Positions 8,353-18,225 are shown, counted from the stretch's first letter. The stretch: 64,000 nucleotides of DNA from Sphingomonas sp. PP-CE-1G-424 (GCF_004341085.1 NZ_SLXW01000002.1:1-64000), one strand, 5' to 3'. Translations and numbers: made by a program. Notes: a model not told the origin generated them from the sequence alone.

Positions 8353-11232
8353 CTACGTAGAAGTGGATCGCAGCATCTGCGCAACCTTTGTAGAGAGCGC
8401 TTCGAGCGTAAAGGGTTTGGTCAGCAATTCCATACCTGGCTCCATATGGCCATTACCAACTGCGGCATTCTCAGCGAACCCTGTAATGAACAGCACCTTC
8501 AGACCAGGCCGCAAAGCGCGAGCGGCGTCGGCGACCTGTCGGCCGTTCATACCATTGGGCAATCCAACATCCGTTATTAGAAGTTCAATCCTGGCTCCGG
8601 ACTGAAGCACCTTAATTCCCGCCGCCCCATCGGCTGCGCCGATGACAGTGTATCCCAGATCGTCGAGTACCTCGTCGATGAGATGGCGGATCGTCGCCTC
8701 GTCATCGACGACAAGCACTGTCTGGGCATTGCCGCTCGCGGGCAAACCGGTTGTGCATTCCTCGGGCGTTTCAGCAGCGTCGCCATGGTGACGCGGCAGG
8801 TAAATGCACACCGTCGTGCCGTGTCCCACTTCGGAATAAATCCGAACCTGCCCACCCGACTGCCTGGCGAAGCCATAGATCATCGAGAGCCCAAGGCCTG
8901 TGCCCTGTCCGATCGGCTTGGTTGTGTAGAAGGGCTCGAATGCGCGCTCGATCGTCTCGGGCGTCATGCCAGTGCCGGTGTCCGTTACGCAGATCGAGAT
9001 GTATTGGCCAGGGGGCAGATCGCGCTCTCGTCCTATACGATCATCAACCCACTTGTTCGCGGTTTCGATCGTCAGTTTCCCCCCTTGCGGCATCGCGTCC
9101 CGACCGTTGATGCAGAGGTTGAGGACAGCGTTTTCGAGCTGCGGCGCGTCTATGTCGGCCGTCCACAATCCGGCAGCGCCAACGATTTCGATGCCGACGG
9201 TCGCACCGACCGTCCGGTGCAGCATCTCTTCGAGGCCAAGGATCAGCCGGTTGACATCAGTAGGTTTGGGATCAAGCGTCTGACGGCGAGAAAAAGCCAG
9301 CAATCGTTGCGTGAGCGACGCGGCACGCCGACCAGCGCCCTGCGCTGCATTGATGAAGCGGTCGAGATCGTCGAGCCGCCCTCTCGCAACGCGAAGCTGG
9401 AGCAGTTCCAGATTGCCCATCATGCCGGTCAGCAAATTATTGAAGTCATGGGCCAGCCCGCCGGTTAGTTGACCGACCGCTTCCATCTTCTGCGCCTGAC
9501 GCAGCTGTTCCTCGATCTTCCGTAGGGCCTCCGCCTGTTCCTTCTCAGCGGTAATATCGCGACCGGTCGCATAGGTCATGTCACCAGCCGGCACAGCGAC
9601 CCACGATAGCCAGCGCGTCGAACCATCTTTATGACGGTAGCGATTGACGATCGCCGGACGACCGCCGTCTGCCGCAAGCTCATAGGCATCGGTTGTCTGG
9701 TTGTGATCGTCAGGCACCACGAACTCGTTGACGTGATGGCCGACAAGTTCGCCTGAGGTATAGCCCAGCATGGCCGTCCAGGCGGGGTTTACGCGTATCA
9801 GAACGCCGGCGAAGTCGATCACGAGCATGAGATCAGGGGACGTCTCCCAGATCCGGTCACGCTCCGCCGTCCGTTCGGCTACTTCGTCCTCAAGCGTCTC
9901 GTTAAGCCGCTGCAGTTCGAGCTCGGCGCGCTTGCGTTCGGTGATGTCGATCGATGAGCCGACCAAGCCGTTCACGGCGCCGTTGGCGTCTCGAAACGGC
10001 GACTTCGTCGAAAGCCAGGTTGCACAGGTGCCGTCGGCAAAGCTGACCTCTTCCTCTACGACTTCCGTCGTCTGCTCGGTCATGACCCGCTCGTCATTCG
10101 CCATGACGATGTCGGCTTGGGCAGCATCGTCGAGAAATTCGCGATCGGTGCGCCCAATGATCTGATCAAGGGGCTTGCCGACCAGATCAGCGGTGCCGCG
10201 GTTGGCGGCCAACATCCGCCCCGCACGGTCCTTAGCGTAGACCACGCCCGGTACGGCCTCCATAACAGCCTTCAGAAGGACATTTGCTCCGCGAAGGGCG
10301 TCTTCCGCTTCGCGACGATCTGCGATGTCGATGACGGAACCGATATAGCCCAAAAACTTGCCCTGAGGTCCAAACCGTGGAGATGCTGCATCGATCGCCC
10401 AACGGTATATGCCATCTGCACGACGCAACCGGTACTCGAGACGGAAAGGCTCCTGCCGGGTATTCGCGTTCAGAAATATCTGGCCTGCCGCAGCCTTGTC
10501 GTCCGGATGGGTAACATCAAGCCAGCCAAGGCCCGCAGCCTCCGCAGGTGTCTGCCCGGTAAAGTCGTACCATTGCTGGTTGAGATACGTGCAATTGCCA
10601 TCCGGGTCGGTGACCCACATCATGACGGGCGCATGGTCGGCCATGTTACGAAAGCGGGCTTCGCTGTCGACAAGCTCGATACGTGTGAGGGCAAGCGCCT
10701 CTTCGCTGGCGAGAGCGGTCCGCGCGCGCTGATCACGCTCCCGCACGGTACGACGCAGGTCAAGCAGCGACATGACCTGCCGCGCGAGCACCCGCAAGGT
10801 ATCCTGCTGAAGCGTCGTAAATGGCCTCGGGCGGTAGTCCAGCACGCACAGCGTCCCGATCGGCAACCCGTCTTCGGTCTTTAACAGCGCGCCAGCGTAG
10901 GAGCGGATATGGGGATCGCCGGTCACCAGCGGATTGCACTCGAACCGGGTATCCAGCGTTAGGTCCGGTACGACGAGGAGGTCGTCCTCGAGTAGTGCTT
11001 TAACGCAGAACGAGCTTTCCAACGGCGTCTCGCGTACGCCGAGACCGACCTCCGCCTTGAAGAATTGACGCCCATCGCCGACCAAATTGACCACTGCGAT
11101 AGGGGCATCACAGAGGCGCGCGGTCAGCGCCGCCAGTTCATCGAAAGATTGCTCCCGAGGTGTATCCAGCACCTCGTATCGCGCCAACGCCGCAAGCCGT
11201 TCCTGTTCGCGCTCGGTAATGGCCTCAACCAC
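8353..11232 (-). CDS. Hybrid sensor histidine kinase (GAF-PAS3-HisKA-HATPase-REC)
   Basis: A 959-residue soluble hybrid kinase with no membrane segments. A GAF domain covers about residues 15-160, and three PAS/PAC units fill about 188-575. The HisKA dimerisation helix has the phospho-accepting His in GGLAHDFNNLL. The ATPase domain has N, G1 and G2 boxes (DTGTGM, GQGTGLGLSM), and a C-terminal receiver has VVDDE and the phospho-acceptor Asp in LLITDVGLPNGM. It starts at a GTG that overlaps the end of an upstream ParD-like gene. A cytoplasmic sensor of a small ligand, redox state or light is plausible. The GAF type resembles those near bacterial light sensors, but no chromophore Cys is evident. 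Confidence 0.92.
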   Translation of the reverse strand: MVEAITEREQERLAALARYEVLDTPREQSFDELAALTARLCDAPIAVVNLVGDGRQFFKAEVGLGVRETPLESSFCVKALLEDDLLVVPDLTLDTRFECNPLVTGDPHIRSYAGALLKTEDGLPIGTLCVLDYRPRPFTTLQQDTLRVLARQVMSLLDLRRTVRERDQRARTALASEEALALTRIELVDSEARFRNMADHAPVMMWVTDPDGNCTYLNQQWYDFTGQTPAEAAGLGWLDVTHPDDKAAAGQIFLNANTRQEPFRLEYRLRRADGIYRWAIDAASPRFGPQGKFLGYIGSVIDIADRREAEDALRGANVLLKAVMEAVPGVVYAKDRAGRMLAANRGTADLVGKPLDQIIGRTDREFLDDAAQADIVMANDERVMTEQTTEVVEEEVSFADGTCATWLSTKSPFRDANGAVNGLVGSSIDITERKRAELELQRLNETLEDEVAERTAERDRIWETSPDLMLVIDFAGVLIRVNPAWTAMLGYTSGELVGHHVNEFVVPDDHNQTTDAYELAADGGRPAIVNRYRHKDGSTRWLSWVAVPAGDMTYATGRDITAEKEQAEALRKIEEQLRQAQKMEAVGQLTGGLAHDFNNLLTGMMGNLELLQLRVARGRLDDLDRFINAAQGAGRRAASLTQRLLAFSRRQTLDPKPTDVNRLILGLEEMLHRTVGATVGIEIVGAAGLWTADIDAPQLENAVLNLCINGRDAMPQGGKLTIETANKWVDDRIGRERDLPPGQYISICVTDTGTGMTPETIERAFEPFYTTKPIGQGTGLGLSMIYGFARQSGGQVRIYSEVGHGTTVCIYLPRHHGDAAETPEECTTGLPASGNAQTVLVVDDEATIRHLIDEVLDDLGYTVIGAADGAAGIKVLQSGARIELLITDVGLPNGMNGRQVADAARALRPGLKVLFITGFAENAAVGNGHMEPGMELLTKPFTLEALSTKVAQMLRSTST

Positions 11233-11398
11233 GACGCGGCTCTCCGTACAGGCGAGCTTCGTCGCGGGCGATCATCAGCCGCAGGGCTGAGCGCACGACC
11301 TCGCTCGAATTGCTGTACAGCCCAGTGGCAACCTGCGCCCTGCTGTACGATTCGAGTTCGGTCGTCAGTGCGACGTTGCGAGTGGGGGTAGAGGACAT
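11225..11398 (-). CDS. ParD/CopG-like antitoxin, orphan, coupled to the histidine kinase
   Basis: A 57-residue protein starting at ATG 11398 after GAGG-type purines. Its sequence MSSTPTRNVALTTELESY, then AQVATGLYSNSSEVVRSALR, is the ribbon-helix-helix pattern of ParD antitoxins (beta strand, then helix with SSEVVRSALRL). It ends at 11225 and overlaps the first codons of the kinase (GTG 11232) by 8 bases, so the two are translationally coupled. ParD genes are normally followed by a ParE toxin; none is seen here. It may act as a DNA-binding autoregulator of the kinase operon rather than as an antitoxin. Confidence 0.75.
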   Translation of the reverse strand: MSSTPTRNVALTTELESYSRAQVATGLYSNSSEVVRSALRLMIARDEARLYGEPRRG

Positions 11399-11875
11399 GC
11401 CGTTCTGTTCGCCACCAGACGGGGGCTGTCAACGTTTGCCAGCTGCCACACTGCCGGCGAACATCATCCTTGTTGGAAGTGGCGGCGTCAGCACCGCACA
11501 AAGGCAGTTGTCGCGGCTCGCAGTCCCGAAAGCAGCCACCTCGGTTCCCAGCAATAGCAACGGTCATCTTGGAAACTCAGTCGCTGAAAGCTGTCATAGC
11601 GCGGAGATGAACGAGTGGCGGTAGTTGGGAAGCCGGGGAGTGCTCGTGAGCGTCCGCTTGTGGGTCGTCGCGGTAGTTGCGGTTCCCGACCAGGTTAAGT
11701 CATTCCGCGGTCGACGTTTGAACGTCTGCTCACGCCGGAACCGGCCCTCCGATGAGAGGCCAGACGAGCGCTGGTGAATGGGTAAATAGCATGAACGTGA
11801 ACCAACTTACTCGGGCGTCTTGGAACTGTTACGCAGGCTGTGTAGGTCGTGGCGATCTGCAATTCAGGAATTGCG
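11399..11875. other. Gene-poor gap with a dispersed repeat copy
   Basis: This ~480-bp stretch lies between the divergent ParD-like gene and the broken Eag chaperone gene. I recognise no gene. It holds repeat copy C (11607-11666) and must contain the promoters of both flanking units. AGGAA lies just before the chaperone start. Confidence 0.5.
11607..11666 (+). repeat. Dispersed ~60-bp repeat, copy C
   Basis: Starts ATGAACGAGTGGCGGTAGTT and ends GAGCGTCCGCTTGTGGGTC. Its end segment AGCGTCCGCTTGTGGG is matched on the minus strand at 21431-21446 with one difference. Confidence 0.65.
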
Positions 11876-12322
11876 ATGCCTGAAAGTCGTACCGCCGAGT
11901 TCTCGTTTACGGTTCCAGACGACTGGAAGGACCGCCGGGTTATCGCCTGGTCTGCGTAGCCGCGTCCAGGTCAGGCCGTTGTGCCTAACGTACTAGCGAC
12001 CTACGACCGCCTCCCGGAAGGGCGAACGTTGGAAGCCTTTGTCGATGGACAAGCCGATGATCTTGCCAAGCAGGCACGACGTTTCGCCTTGGTCGGTCGC
12101 CGCGAAGTGTTGCTGGACGGTCGCCGAGGGATCGAGATCGTGTTCCGCTGGGATGCTGGATCGGGTCTGATGCGACAGCGTCAAGTCTATGTAGCTTTGG
12201 ACGACGGGCGAGTCATAACCGTCGTGAACACCGCTCTGGACGATGAGTTCGAGGCTATCGAGCCGGTATTCGGTGCAATGCTCAGCGGGTTCCGCTGGGT
12301 CTCAACCGGAGCTGCGGACTAA
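11876..12322 (+). pseudogene. Eag-type T6SS effector chaperone (DUF1795/DcrB fold), interrupted by a TAG
   Basis: Reading from ATG 11876 gives MPESRTAEFSFTVPDDWKDR, an in-frame TAG at 11957-11959, then PRPGQAVVPNVLATYDRL and a continuous frame to TAA at 12320-12322, about 148 codons in all. The pattern and length fit DUF1795 proteins. Members of that family next to PAAR-Rhs genes are Eag chaperones that bind and shield the effector's N-terminal membrane helices before T6SS loading. The stop overlaps the next ATG (TAATG), so the two genes are coupled. The rest of the frame is well kept, so the stop looks recent. A shorter protein from an internal start at 11981 would lack the first strand. Confidence 0.72.
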
Positions 12323-15300
12323 TGGAAGCCGCCCTCGCCGCCGCCCGCGTCGGGGATCCGATCGAGCATACGCCGGCGATGCTCGGCTTCGCGATCGGCG
12401 CGGCGATCGGCTTGGGAGTGGGAATTGCGCTGATGGGCGCGGCAGTCGCTGCGCCGTTCACAGGCGGACTTTCCTTGGTCGCCGCAGCCGGTGCGATCGC
12501 GGCCGTGGGCGGCATCACTGCGGCAACCGGCGCGGGGGCGCTCGCTGGCGGCAAGATCGCCAGCCTGATCGGCGCCTATGATGCAGGACCGATCGAGACG
12601 GGCTCGGGCAACGTTTTCATCAACGGCCGCCCCGCTGCGCGTGCAGTGAAGGACACGGCCGCCTGCAAAGACCACGCGCCACACCGCCGCATTGCGCAGG
12701 GCAGCGACACGGTCTTTATTAATGGTTTCCCGGCCGCGCGGGTGACTGACAAGACCGAGTGCGACGGCACGATCTCAGAGGGATCGTCCAACGTCTTTAT
12801 AGGTGGGCAGCAGAAGACCTATCTGGATGTCAGCCCCGAAATCCCTGCCTGGATGACCAATACCGCGCAATGGATGGTGGTGGTGGGCGGCGCGGTTGCC
12901 TTGGGTTTTGGCGGCCTTGCCGCGTTCATGAGCTGTGGTTTGGCGGGCCTCGCCAACTTCGCCGGTGGTATAGCGGTTGGCGCACTGGAAAGCCTTGCCG
13001 GCAAAGCAGCCGGGGGCGCGATCGGTGAAGCGCTGTGGGGCGAAAAAGGCCGCGAGATCGGCGAAACTCTGGGTGAGCTCACGGGCATCCGCGGCGCCAG
13101 CAAGGCGATCCGCACGACGCGGGGCCACCCGGTCGATGTCGCCACGGGCGAGTTGCTCATCGATCAGGTCGATTTCCGACTGCCCGGGCCTCTGCCGTTA
13201 GTTTGGGAGCGCAACTGGTCTTCGCGATCGAGCCACAACGGCGATCTCGGAGTGGGCTGGAGTCACCCATTTGACATGGCGTTGGAGCCGCTGCCCCAGC
13301 ACGGCCTCGTTCAGCTCAGACTGCCCTATGGTCGGTTGACGTTCCTCCCTTGGGCGGAAACGGCCGCGCCGTCGATCAATACGGCCGAGCGGTTGATTCT
13401 GCACCGCGAGGCGGCTGGGTGGCGTGTGGCGGGGTATGACGGTGTGAGCTGGGTGTTTCCCGCTGCCTCGGATTGCATTGCTCCGCTCGCTGCAATTGTC
13501 GACGCGACGGGTAACGCCATCACCCTGCAACGTGATTCAGCGGGGCGACTGCGCGGGCTCATCGACAGCGGCGGGCGGCAGTTGGTGGTCGAAAGCGATG
13601 CAGCGGGCCGCATCACCGAGGTGGATGGGCCACATCCCGACGATCCCCGCGCGCGTATGCGTCTCGCTAGCTACAGCTACAGCTCCGATGGCGCGCTCCT
13701 CAGCGCGAGCGACGCCCGGGGCGGGGTGACTCACTATCGAAGCGACCGGCATTGGTGGTCGAGGAGCGTCGTCGCGGTGGGCTCTCATTCGTGTTTCGTT
13801 GGGACGAGGCGGCGCGGGGCCGCAACGCACGGGTGGTGGAAACCTGGGGCAGTGACGATCTCTATCACTGCAGCTTCGACTATCTGCCGAACGAACGCAT
13901 GACGATCGTCACCGATGGGGCGGGCGGCGAGAGCGTCTATACATACAATCGTCTTGATCTCGTCATCCGCGAGCGCGATCCGCTCGGGCATGTCCGGCGC
14001 TGGCGCTGGTCGGAAGCTGGCGCGCCGATTGAGCATCGCGATGGCGAGGGACGCGTGTCGCTTCTCGCCTATGACGAATTCAATCGGCTGACCCGCGATA
14101 GCAGCCCGGCGGGCGGCACGGTGCAGCTTGCCTACGCCCCGCTCGACGAACAGGTGCCGCTTTCCTCACCCAGCTTCGGCCTACCGGTGCTCGCTATGTT
14201 GACGACAGGCGGAGTGCAGCGCTTTTGCTATGATGCGCGCGGGCAATTGGTCGAGGCAGAGGACCCCGCCAGCCGGACTCTGCGCTTCCTGCGCGACACG
14301 CGCGGGCGGGAAACGCGCGGGAACTATGCCGGCCTGCCTTTTCCGGTGCGACGCCAGGCGCCCGATGGTGGCGTGCTGCGCTACGAATATGACGGTACGC
14401 TCAATCTGGCTGCGCTGGTCAACGAGAAAGGCGAGCGCGCGACGTTCGCACGGGACGCGGCCGAGCGACTGGTCGAAGAGATCGGCTTCGACGCGCGGCG
14501 CCAGCTCTATCGCCACGACGCCAGTGGGCTGCTGGTGGAGCGGCAGGACGGCGCGGGCGTCACCCGCTACGTCCGCGACGCGACCGGCTAGATCGCGCGT
14601 GCGGAACTGCCGGATGGCACCGCGCATGAGCTCGGCTGGAACGCGGCGGGCTGGCTGACCGCGGCATCGACCCCCGATCGCACTCTTGCCTGGACCTATG
14701 ACGCGGCCGGCAACCTCGTCACCGAAACGCAAGACGGCGCGACGCTTACGCACCGTCATGACGCGCGCGGGCGGCGGATCGCGATGACGTTGCCGGACGG
14801 GCGGGTGATCGAGAACACCTGGGATGCCGGCGACACCTTCACCGCGGTGCGGTTTGCCGGCCAGACAATTACCACGGTGTCGCGCGACCAGATGGGCCGC
14901 GAGGTGGAGCGCGTCACCAGCGCATTTCGCCTGCTCAGCGAATACGATCCCGCCGGCCGCCTTACGCGCCAGCATGGCGCAGCGACCCGTACGGGCCTTG
15001 TCGCGATCGACCGGCAGTATCGCTACGATCCGCTAGGCCAGCTCGTCGCGATGACCGACCTCGCCCGCGGCGAAAAACGCTATCGCTACGATCCGTGCGA
15101 CCGACTGGTCGGCGTCGAGGGCGCGCTGCCCGAAGCGTTCGTCGCTGACCCCGCGGGCAATATACTGCCCGTCGAGCAGGACCGCGTGGTCGGCGACGCC
15201 CCGGGTAATCGCCTGCGCGTGTGGGGCGACAGGCGCTTCGACTATGACGCGGACGGACGCCGCATGCGCGAGCTGATCGGGGCGGGAGAGGGGCGCGAGC

Positions 15301-16376
15301 GGCGCTATCGCTGGGACGGGGCGGGGCGGTTGGCCGAGCTAGTCGAGCGGTCGAGCCGTGGCACGCGCATCACGCGGTTCGGCTATGACGCGCTAGGCAG
15401 ACGCGCCTGGAAAGAGGCCACAAGCCTGCCGACCCAGGCCGCCAACGAGGGCGGGACAACCGCCGCACCGCACGTCGTGCGCACGCATTTTTTATGGGAT
15501 GGCGACGTGCTGCTCGCCGAGTCAAACGCGCTTTCGGACGAAACGCCGGCCGATGCGTTGCAGACGCTCTATCTCCACGAGCCCGGAAGCTTCCGCCCAC
15601 TGGCGATCGCGCGGAGTGAGCGGGCGCAAATGCCGGCGGTGCTGCATCATTACCAACTCGATCGCCTCGGCACGCCGCAGGAGTTGGTCAACGACAATGG
15701 CCTCATCACCTGGCGCGCCGAACTCTCCGCCTGGGGCGAGCTCGCTCGAGCTGCGGAGGCACAAATTGCCAACCCGCTGCGCTTCCAAGGGCAGTATGAG
15801 GATACCGAGACCGGCCTCATCTACAACCGCCATCGCTATTACGACCCCTACGTTGCACGCTACACCGCACCCGATCCGATCGGGCTTGAGGGCGGGATGA
15901 ACGTCCACGCCTATGTGTCGGACCCGACAAGCTGGGTAGACCCATCCGGGCTGGAGTGGAAGCCAGGCATCGGTAGCCCGAGCATGCCCGAGGTTGGCGT
16001 TACGCCGAACGGCGGCCCAACCTTTGCCGGTACACACCATTTATTCCCCGTAACTGGCGAGCAACGGAATATTGTCCAGATCCCGATGCAGGGTAGCCGC
16101 TCGCGAGATTTTACGCAGGCGGACAAGGCGGCTGGCATCACGGCAAGCGATAGAGCGGATACCTACACTTGGCACCATATCGACGATTTCGATCCGAAAA
16201 CCGGCATGACGACAATGGAACTGGTAGATACTGATGTCCATCGCGCGGTTTCGGGCCAAAAGGGGTCGGTTTACCAGTTCTAGCAGCATGCCGGCCTTAA
16301 ATATACGCAAGCCGGCGGCGGCGTCGCCTATTCGGAAAAACAGGGGTGGGTGCTTGGCTCGCCCTGCAAAATATAG
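12322..16376 (+). pseudogene. PAAR-Rhs T6SS effector with WHH nuclease C-terminus, broken by a frameshift and two TAG stops
   Basis: The N-terminus has alanine/glycine-rich membrane helices (about residues 18-75), a PAAR domain (about 90-170, GSGNVFINGRPAAR and GSDTVFINGFPAARV), further helices, then a long Rhs/YD-repeat core. The core ends with RYYDPYVARYTAPDPIGLEG and the cleavage-type motif WVDPSGL. The variable tip carries YTWHHIDDFDPKTG and DVHRAVSG, the WHH subgroup of HNH/endonuclease VII-fold nucleases. Damage: a frame change near 13741-13755, an in-frame TAG at 14589-14591, and an in-frame TAG at 16281-16283, after which the frame continues as QHAGLKYTQAGGG to TAG 16374-16376. Intact, it would be loaded on a T6SS spike and cut DNA in competitors. 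No T6SS core genes are in the window. Confidence 0.82.
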
Positions 16377-16384
16377 GTGAAGCA

Positions 16385-16844
16385 ATGAGCTTTGAAAAAA
16401 TGCCACAAATCGTCGTTATCAGATCAAAATATTAAGTACGCAGATGAATTAGTCGGAAGTATTCCGAGGGATTTGATGAATATTTATCGTCAAAAGAATG
16501 GAGGAATACCTGATAGAGGCATTTTCATTGCCGAAAACGGAGATTAATACCTGTTGGACTATCTCTTTTCTATACCAGAAGTCAGATTGGAGCCAGCTAG
16601 CCAGAATATAATAAAGGTCAATCTCGCGCTAAGGCGGCAGCATTTAATTCCAGATGATAATCTGGCATTCGGATCAGACCCCGGAGGAAACTACTTTTCC
16701 ATTGATCGATCCGATAATTCAATCTGGTATCATCCTATGGATATGTGGGAGGAGTATCGCTCCCCCCAAGAAAATAAAAAATCGACTATGGAGAAATTGA
16801 GTGAATCGTTTCCCGCATTCTTGCATGCACTAGCGGAACAGTGA
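16385..16844 (+). pseudogene. SMI1/KNR4 (SUKH) immunity gene for the WHH toxin, degraded
   Basis: The frame ends in FGSDPGGNYFSIDRSDNSIW and FPAFLHALAEQ, the core pattern of SUKH-superfamily immunity proteins. It is interrupted by a TAA at 16545-16547. A +1 change in an A-run near 16395-16400 is also needed to join the start MSFEK to the rest (ADELVGSIPRDLMNIYRQKN). Upstream sequence IYRQKNGGIPDRGIFI also fits the family. It sits 9 bp after the Rhs tip, the usual place for the cognate immunity gene. The stretch is much richer in A+T than its neighbours, as expected for a recently acquired toxin/immunity cassette. Confidence 0.75.
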
Positions 16845-16906
16845 TACTTCGGTTGAAAGGCGAAGTGTATTTGCTACCGTGAAAGCGGTCGACGAGATTT
16901 TCTTAC

Positions 16907-17402
16907 CGGCCTATCGCTATCCCCATTAGTAGTCAGCAGCCCGGTGCGATTGGGCTAGAGGGCGGGGCCAACGGCCAGGCTTATGTGCCAGACCCGCTAA
17001 GCTGGGTGGATCCGTTCGGGTTAGTGTGCGCGTTTGTTGACAATCAGGGTACGCTGAACATCCGCAACAAATATCCCGCCGGGTCTGCTGAGGACCTTGC
17101 GCTCCAGCAGCACGAGAATGACTGGAATGGGCAGCTCGGAGCGAACGGTCCGATGACCCGGCAAGCGGTGACACCGCAGATGCGGCAGGCCGCCGACCGA
17201 GCCGCCAACTCGGCAAAGGTACAAAATCCCGGTGCCTATAATGGCACCGGTATGGCACCGGGGCATACGCCGGACGTGGGCTGGGGTGGTCAGCCGGCCG
17301 GGCCCATCATTTCCGGTAAACAAATCTGTAAATAGTTATGTAGGGGGTGCGACGGAGGCCCTTCCTCCCGGCACGAATTACTCAAAGGTACAACTTTTCT
17401 AG
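16907..17402 (+). pseudogene. Orphan (silent) Rhs C-terminal toxin cassette, frameshifted
   Basis: A degenerate remnant of the Rhs core end (reading like YRYP, then stops) leads into GLEGGANGQAYVPDPLSWVD and PFGL, the same boundary motif as in the main Rhs gene, followed by a different tip: NIRNKYPAGSAEDLALQQHE, then GHTPDVGWGGQPAGPI. The frame then ends early at 17335, but a shift near 17315 restores VNKSVNSYVGGATEALPPGT and a stop at 17400-17402. The core remnant is too short to be secreted, so this is a stored alternative tip. I cannot name the toxin fold; the GHxPDxxW and VNxSxGG elements recur in predicted polymorphic toxins as I remember them. Confidence 0.7.
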
Positions 17403-17413
17403 AGCGCTATGTC

Positions 17414-17974
17414 ATGATCGATGACCTAATTCGGCGAGCTGCGGCAAAGACGGATGCGATTGCGAACGATCTGAACGCGGCGGATCCCGCGCAGCCGCCG
17501 CCCGAATGGGCGGTTCCTGTACGCTTTGATCCCGAGCCGTTCGTGGATCAGGTGCCGACCCTGGCGAAGGGCGTATGTCGGCGTGTCAGCCCGATGCTGC
17601 GCGCGCGCTTCCAAGCCTTCGGGCGCTGGCGGCTCGCCACGCACGGCCATTGGCTCTCATCCGCTGACATGGTGGCATTGTGGGATGAACCGGCTGACCC
17701 GCTGTTGCGGGAGATTCGCGAGATGAGGGAGGCGGCGGAGGAGAATTGGCCAAACGACGCTTCTGCGCTGTTCCGCTCGGAACGCTTGTCGCTGTTTGCT
17801 GGCAATGATGTCTCGAACGACAAAATTTATCTACTTTGGCTCGATTGCACAGATGAGCCGGAACTCTGGGTCTATGATTCGAACGGTGAAGGCCGTTACT
17901 CTGACCTTGCGGCCTATCTTACCGCTTATCTCTGCGACGATCTGACTGCGTTTGAACAATCCTGGCGCGCGTGA
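17414..17974 (+). CDS. Immunity protein of the orphan Rhs tip, SUKH-like, intact
   Basis: A complete 186-residue frame starting at ATG 17414, 11 bp after the orphan tip. Sequence such as SLFAGNDVSNDKIYLLWLDC and ELWVYDSNGEGRYSDLAAYL fits SMI1/KNR4-like immunity proteins, though less clearly than the preceding degraded gene. Its position directly behind an Rhs tip supports an immunity role: it would bind and neutralise the tip's toxin in the cytoplasm. It is the only unbroken gene in the whole Rhs unit. Confidence 0.65.
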   Translation: MIDDLIRRAAAKTDAIANDLNAADPAQPPPEWAVPVRFDPEPFVDQVPTLAKGVCRRVSPMLRARFQAFGRWRLATHGHWLSSADMVALWDEPADPLLREIREMREAAEENWPNDASALFRSERLSLFAGNDVSNDKIYLLWLDCTDEPELWVYDSNGEGRYSDLAAYLTAYLCDDLTAFEQSWRA

Positions 17975-17989
17975 TTGGCGGGGTGATCT

Positions 17990-18125
17990 CGTCTTGGCAA
18001 CCGCCTGCGTGTCTGGGGCGACCGGCGCTTCGATTATGTCGCGGACAGCGCCGCGTGCGGGAGCTGATCGGGATAGGCGAAGGGCGCGAGGGCGCTACCG
18101 CCGGGGCGGCTAGCCGAACTGGTGG
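17990..18125 (+). pseudogene. Rhs core fragment (third Rhs remnant)
   Basis: The DNA matches the main Rhs core around 15203-15330: GGCAACCGCCTGCGTGT and GAGCTGATCGGG with nearby bases recur, with small indels that destroy the frame. It marks an older Rhs duplication or the far end of a displaced tip array. Confidence 0.72.
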
Positions 18126-18148
18126 GACACTTGCGCCGGAGCACGCAC

Positions 18149-18220
18149 TTCGAGGCGTCGGCGATCTTCAACACCGATCATCGAAGCCAATTTACGAGCC
18201 GGGTGTTCACCGCAGTCCTG
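18149..18220 (+). pseudogene. IS3-family transposase scrap
   Basis: One frame reads FEASAIFNTDHRSQFTSRVF followed by TAVL, close to the IFNTDQGSQFTS motif around the second catalytic Asp of IS3 OrfB integrase cores, with Gln-Gly changed to His-Arg. Nothing else of the element is visible. Confidence 0.6.
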
Positions 18221-18225
18221 CCGGC

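Noticed and set aside
12322..16376. Programmed frameshift or separate working genes in the Rhs unit
   Set aside because: The frame change near 13745 is not at a recognisable slippery heptamer, and two further stops follow. Decay explains all lesions without special mechanisms.
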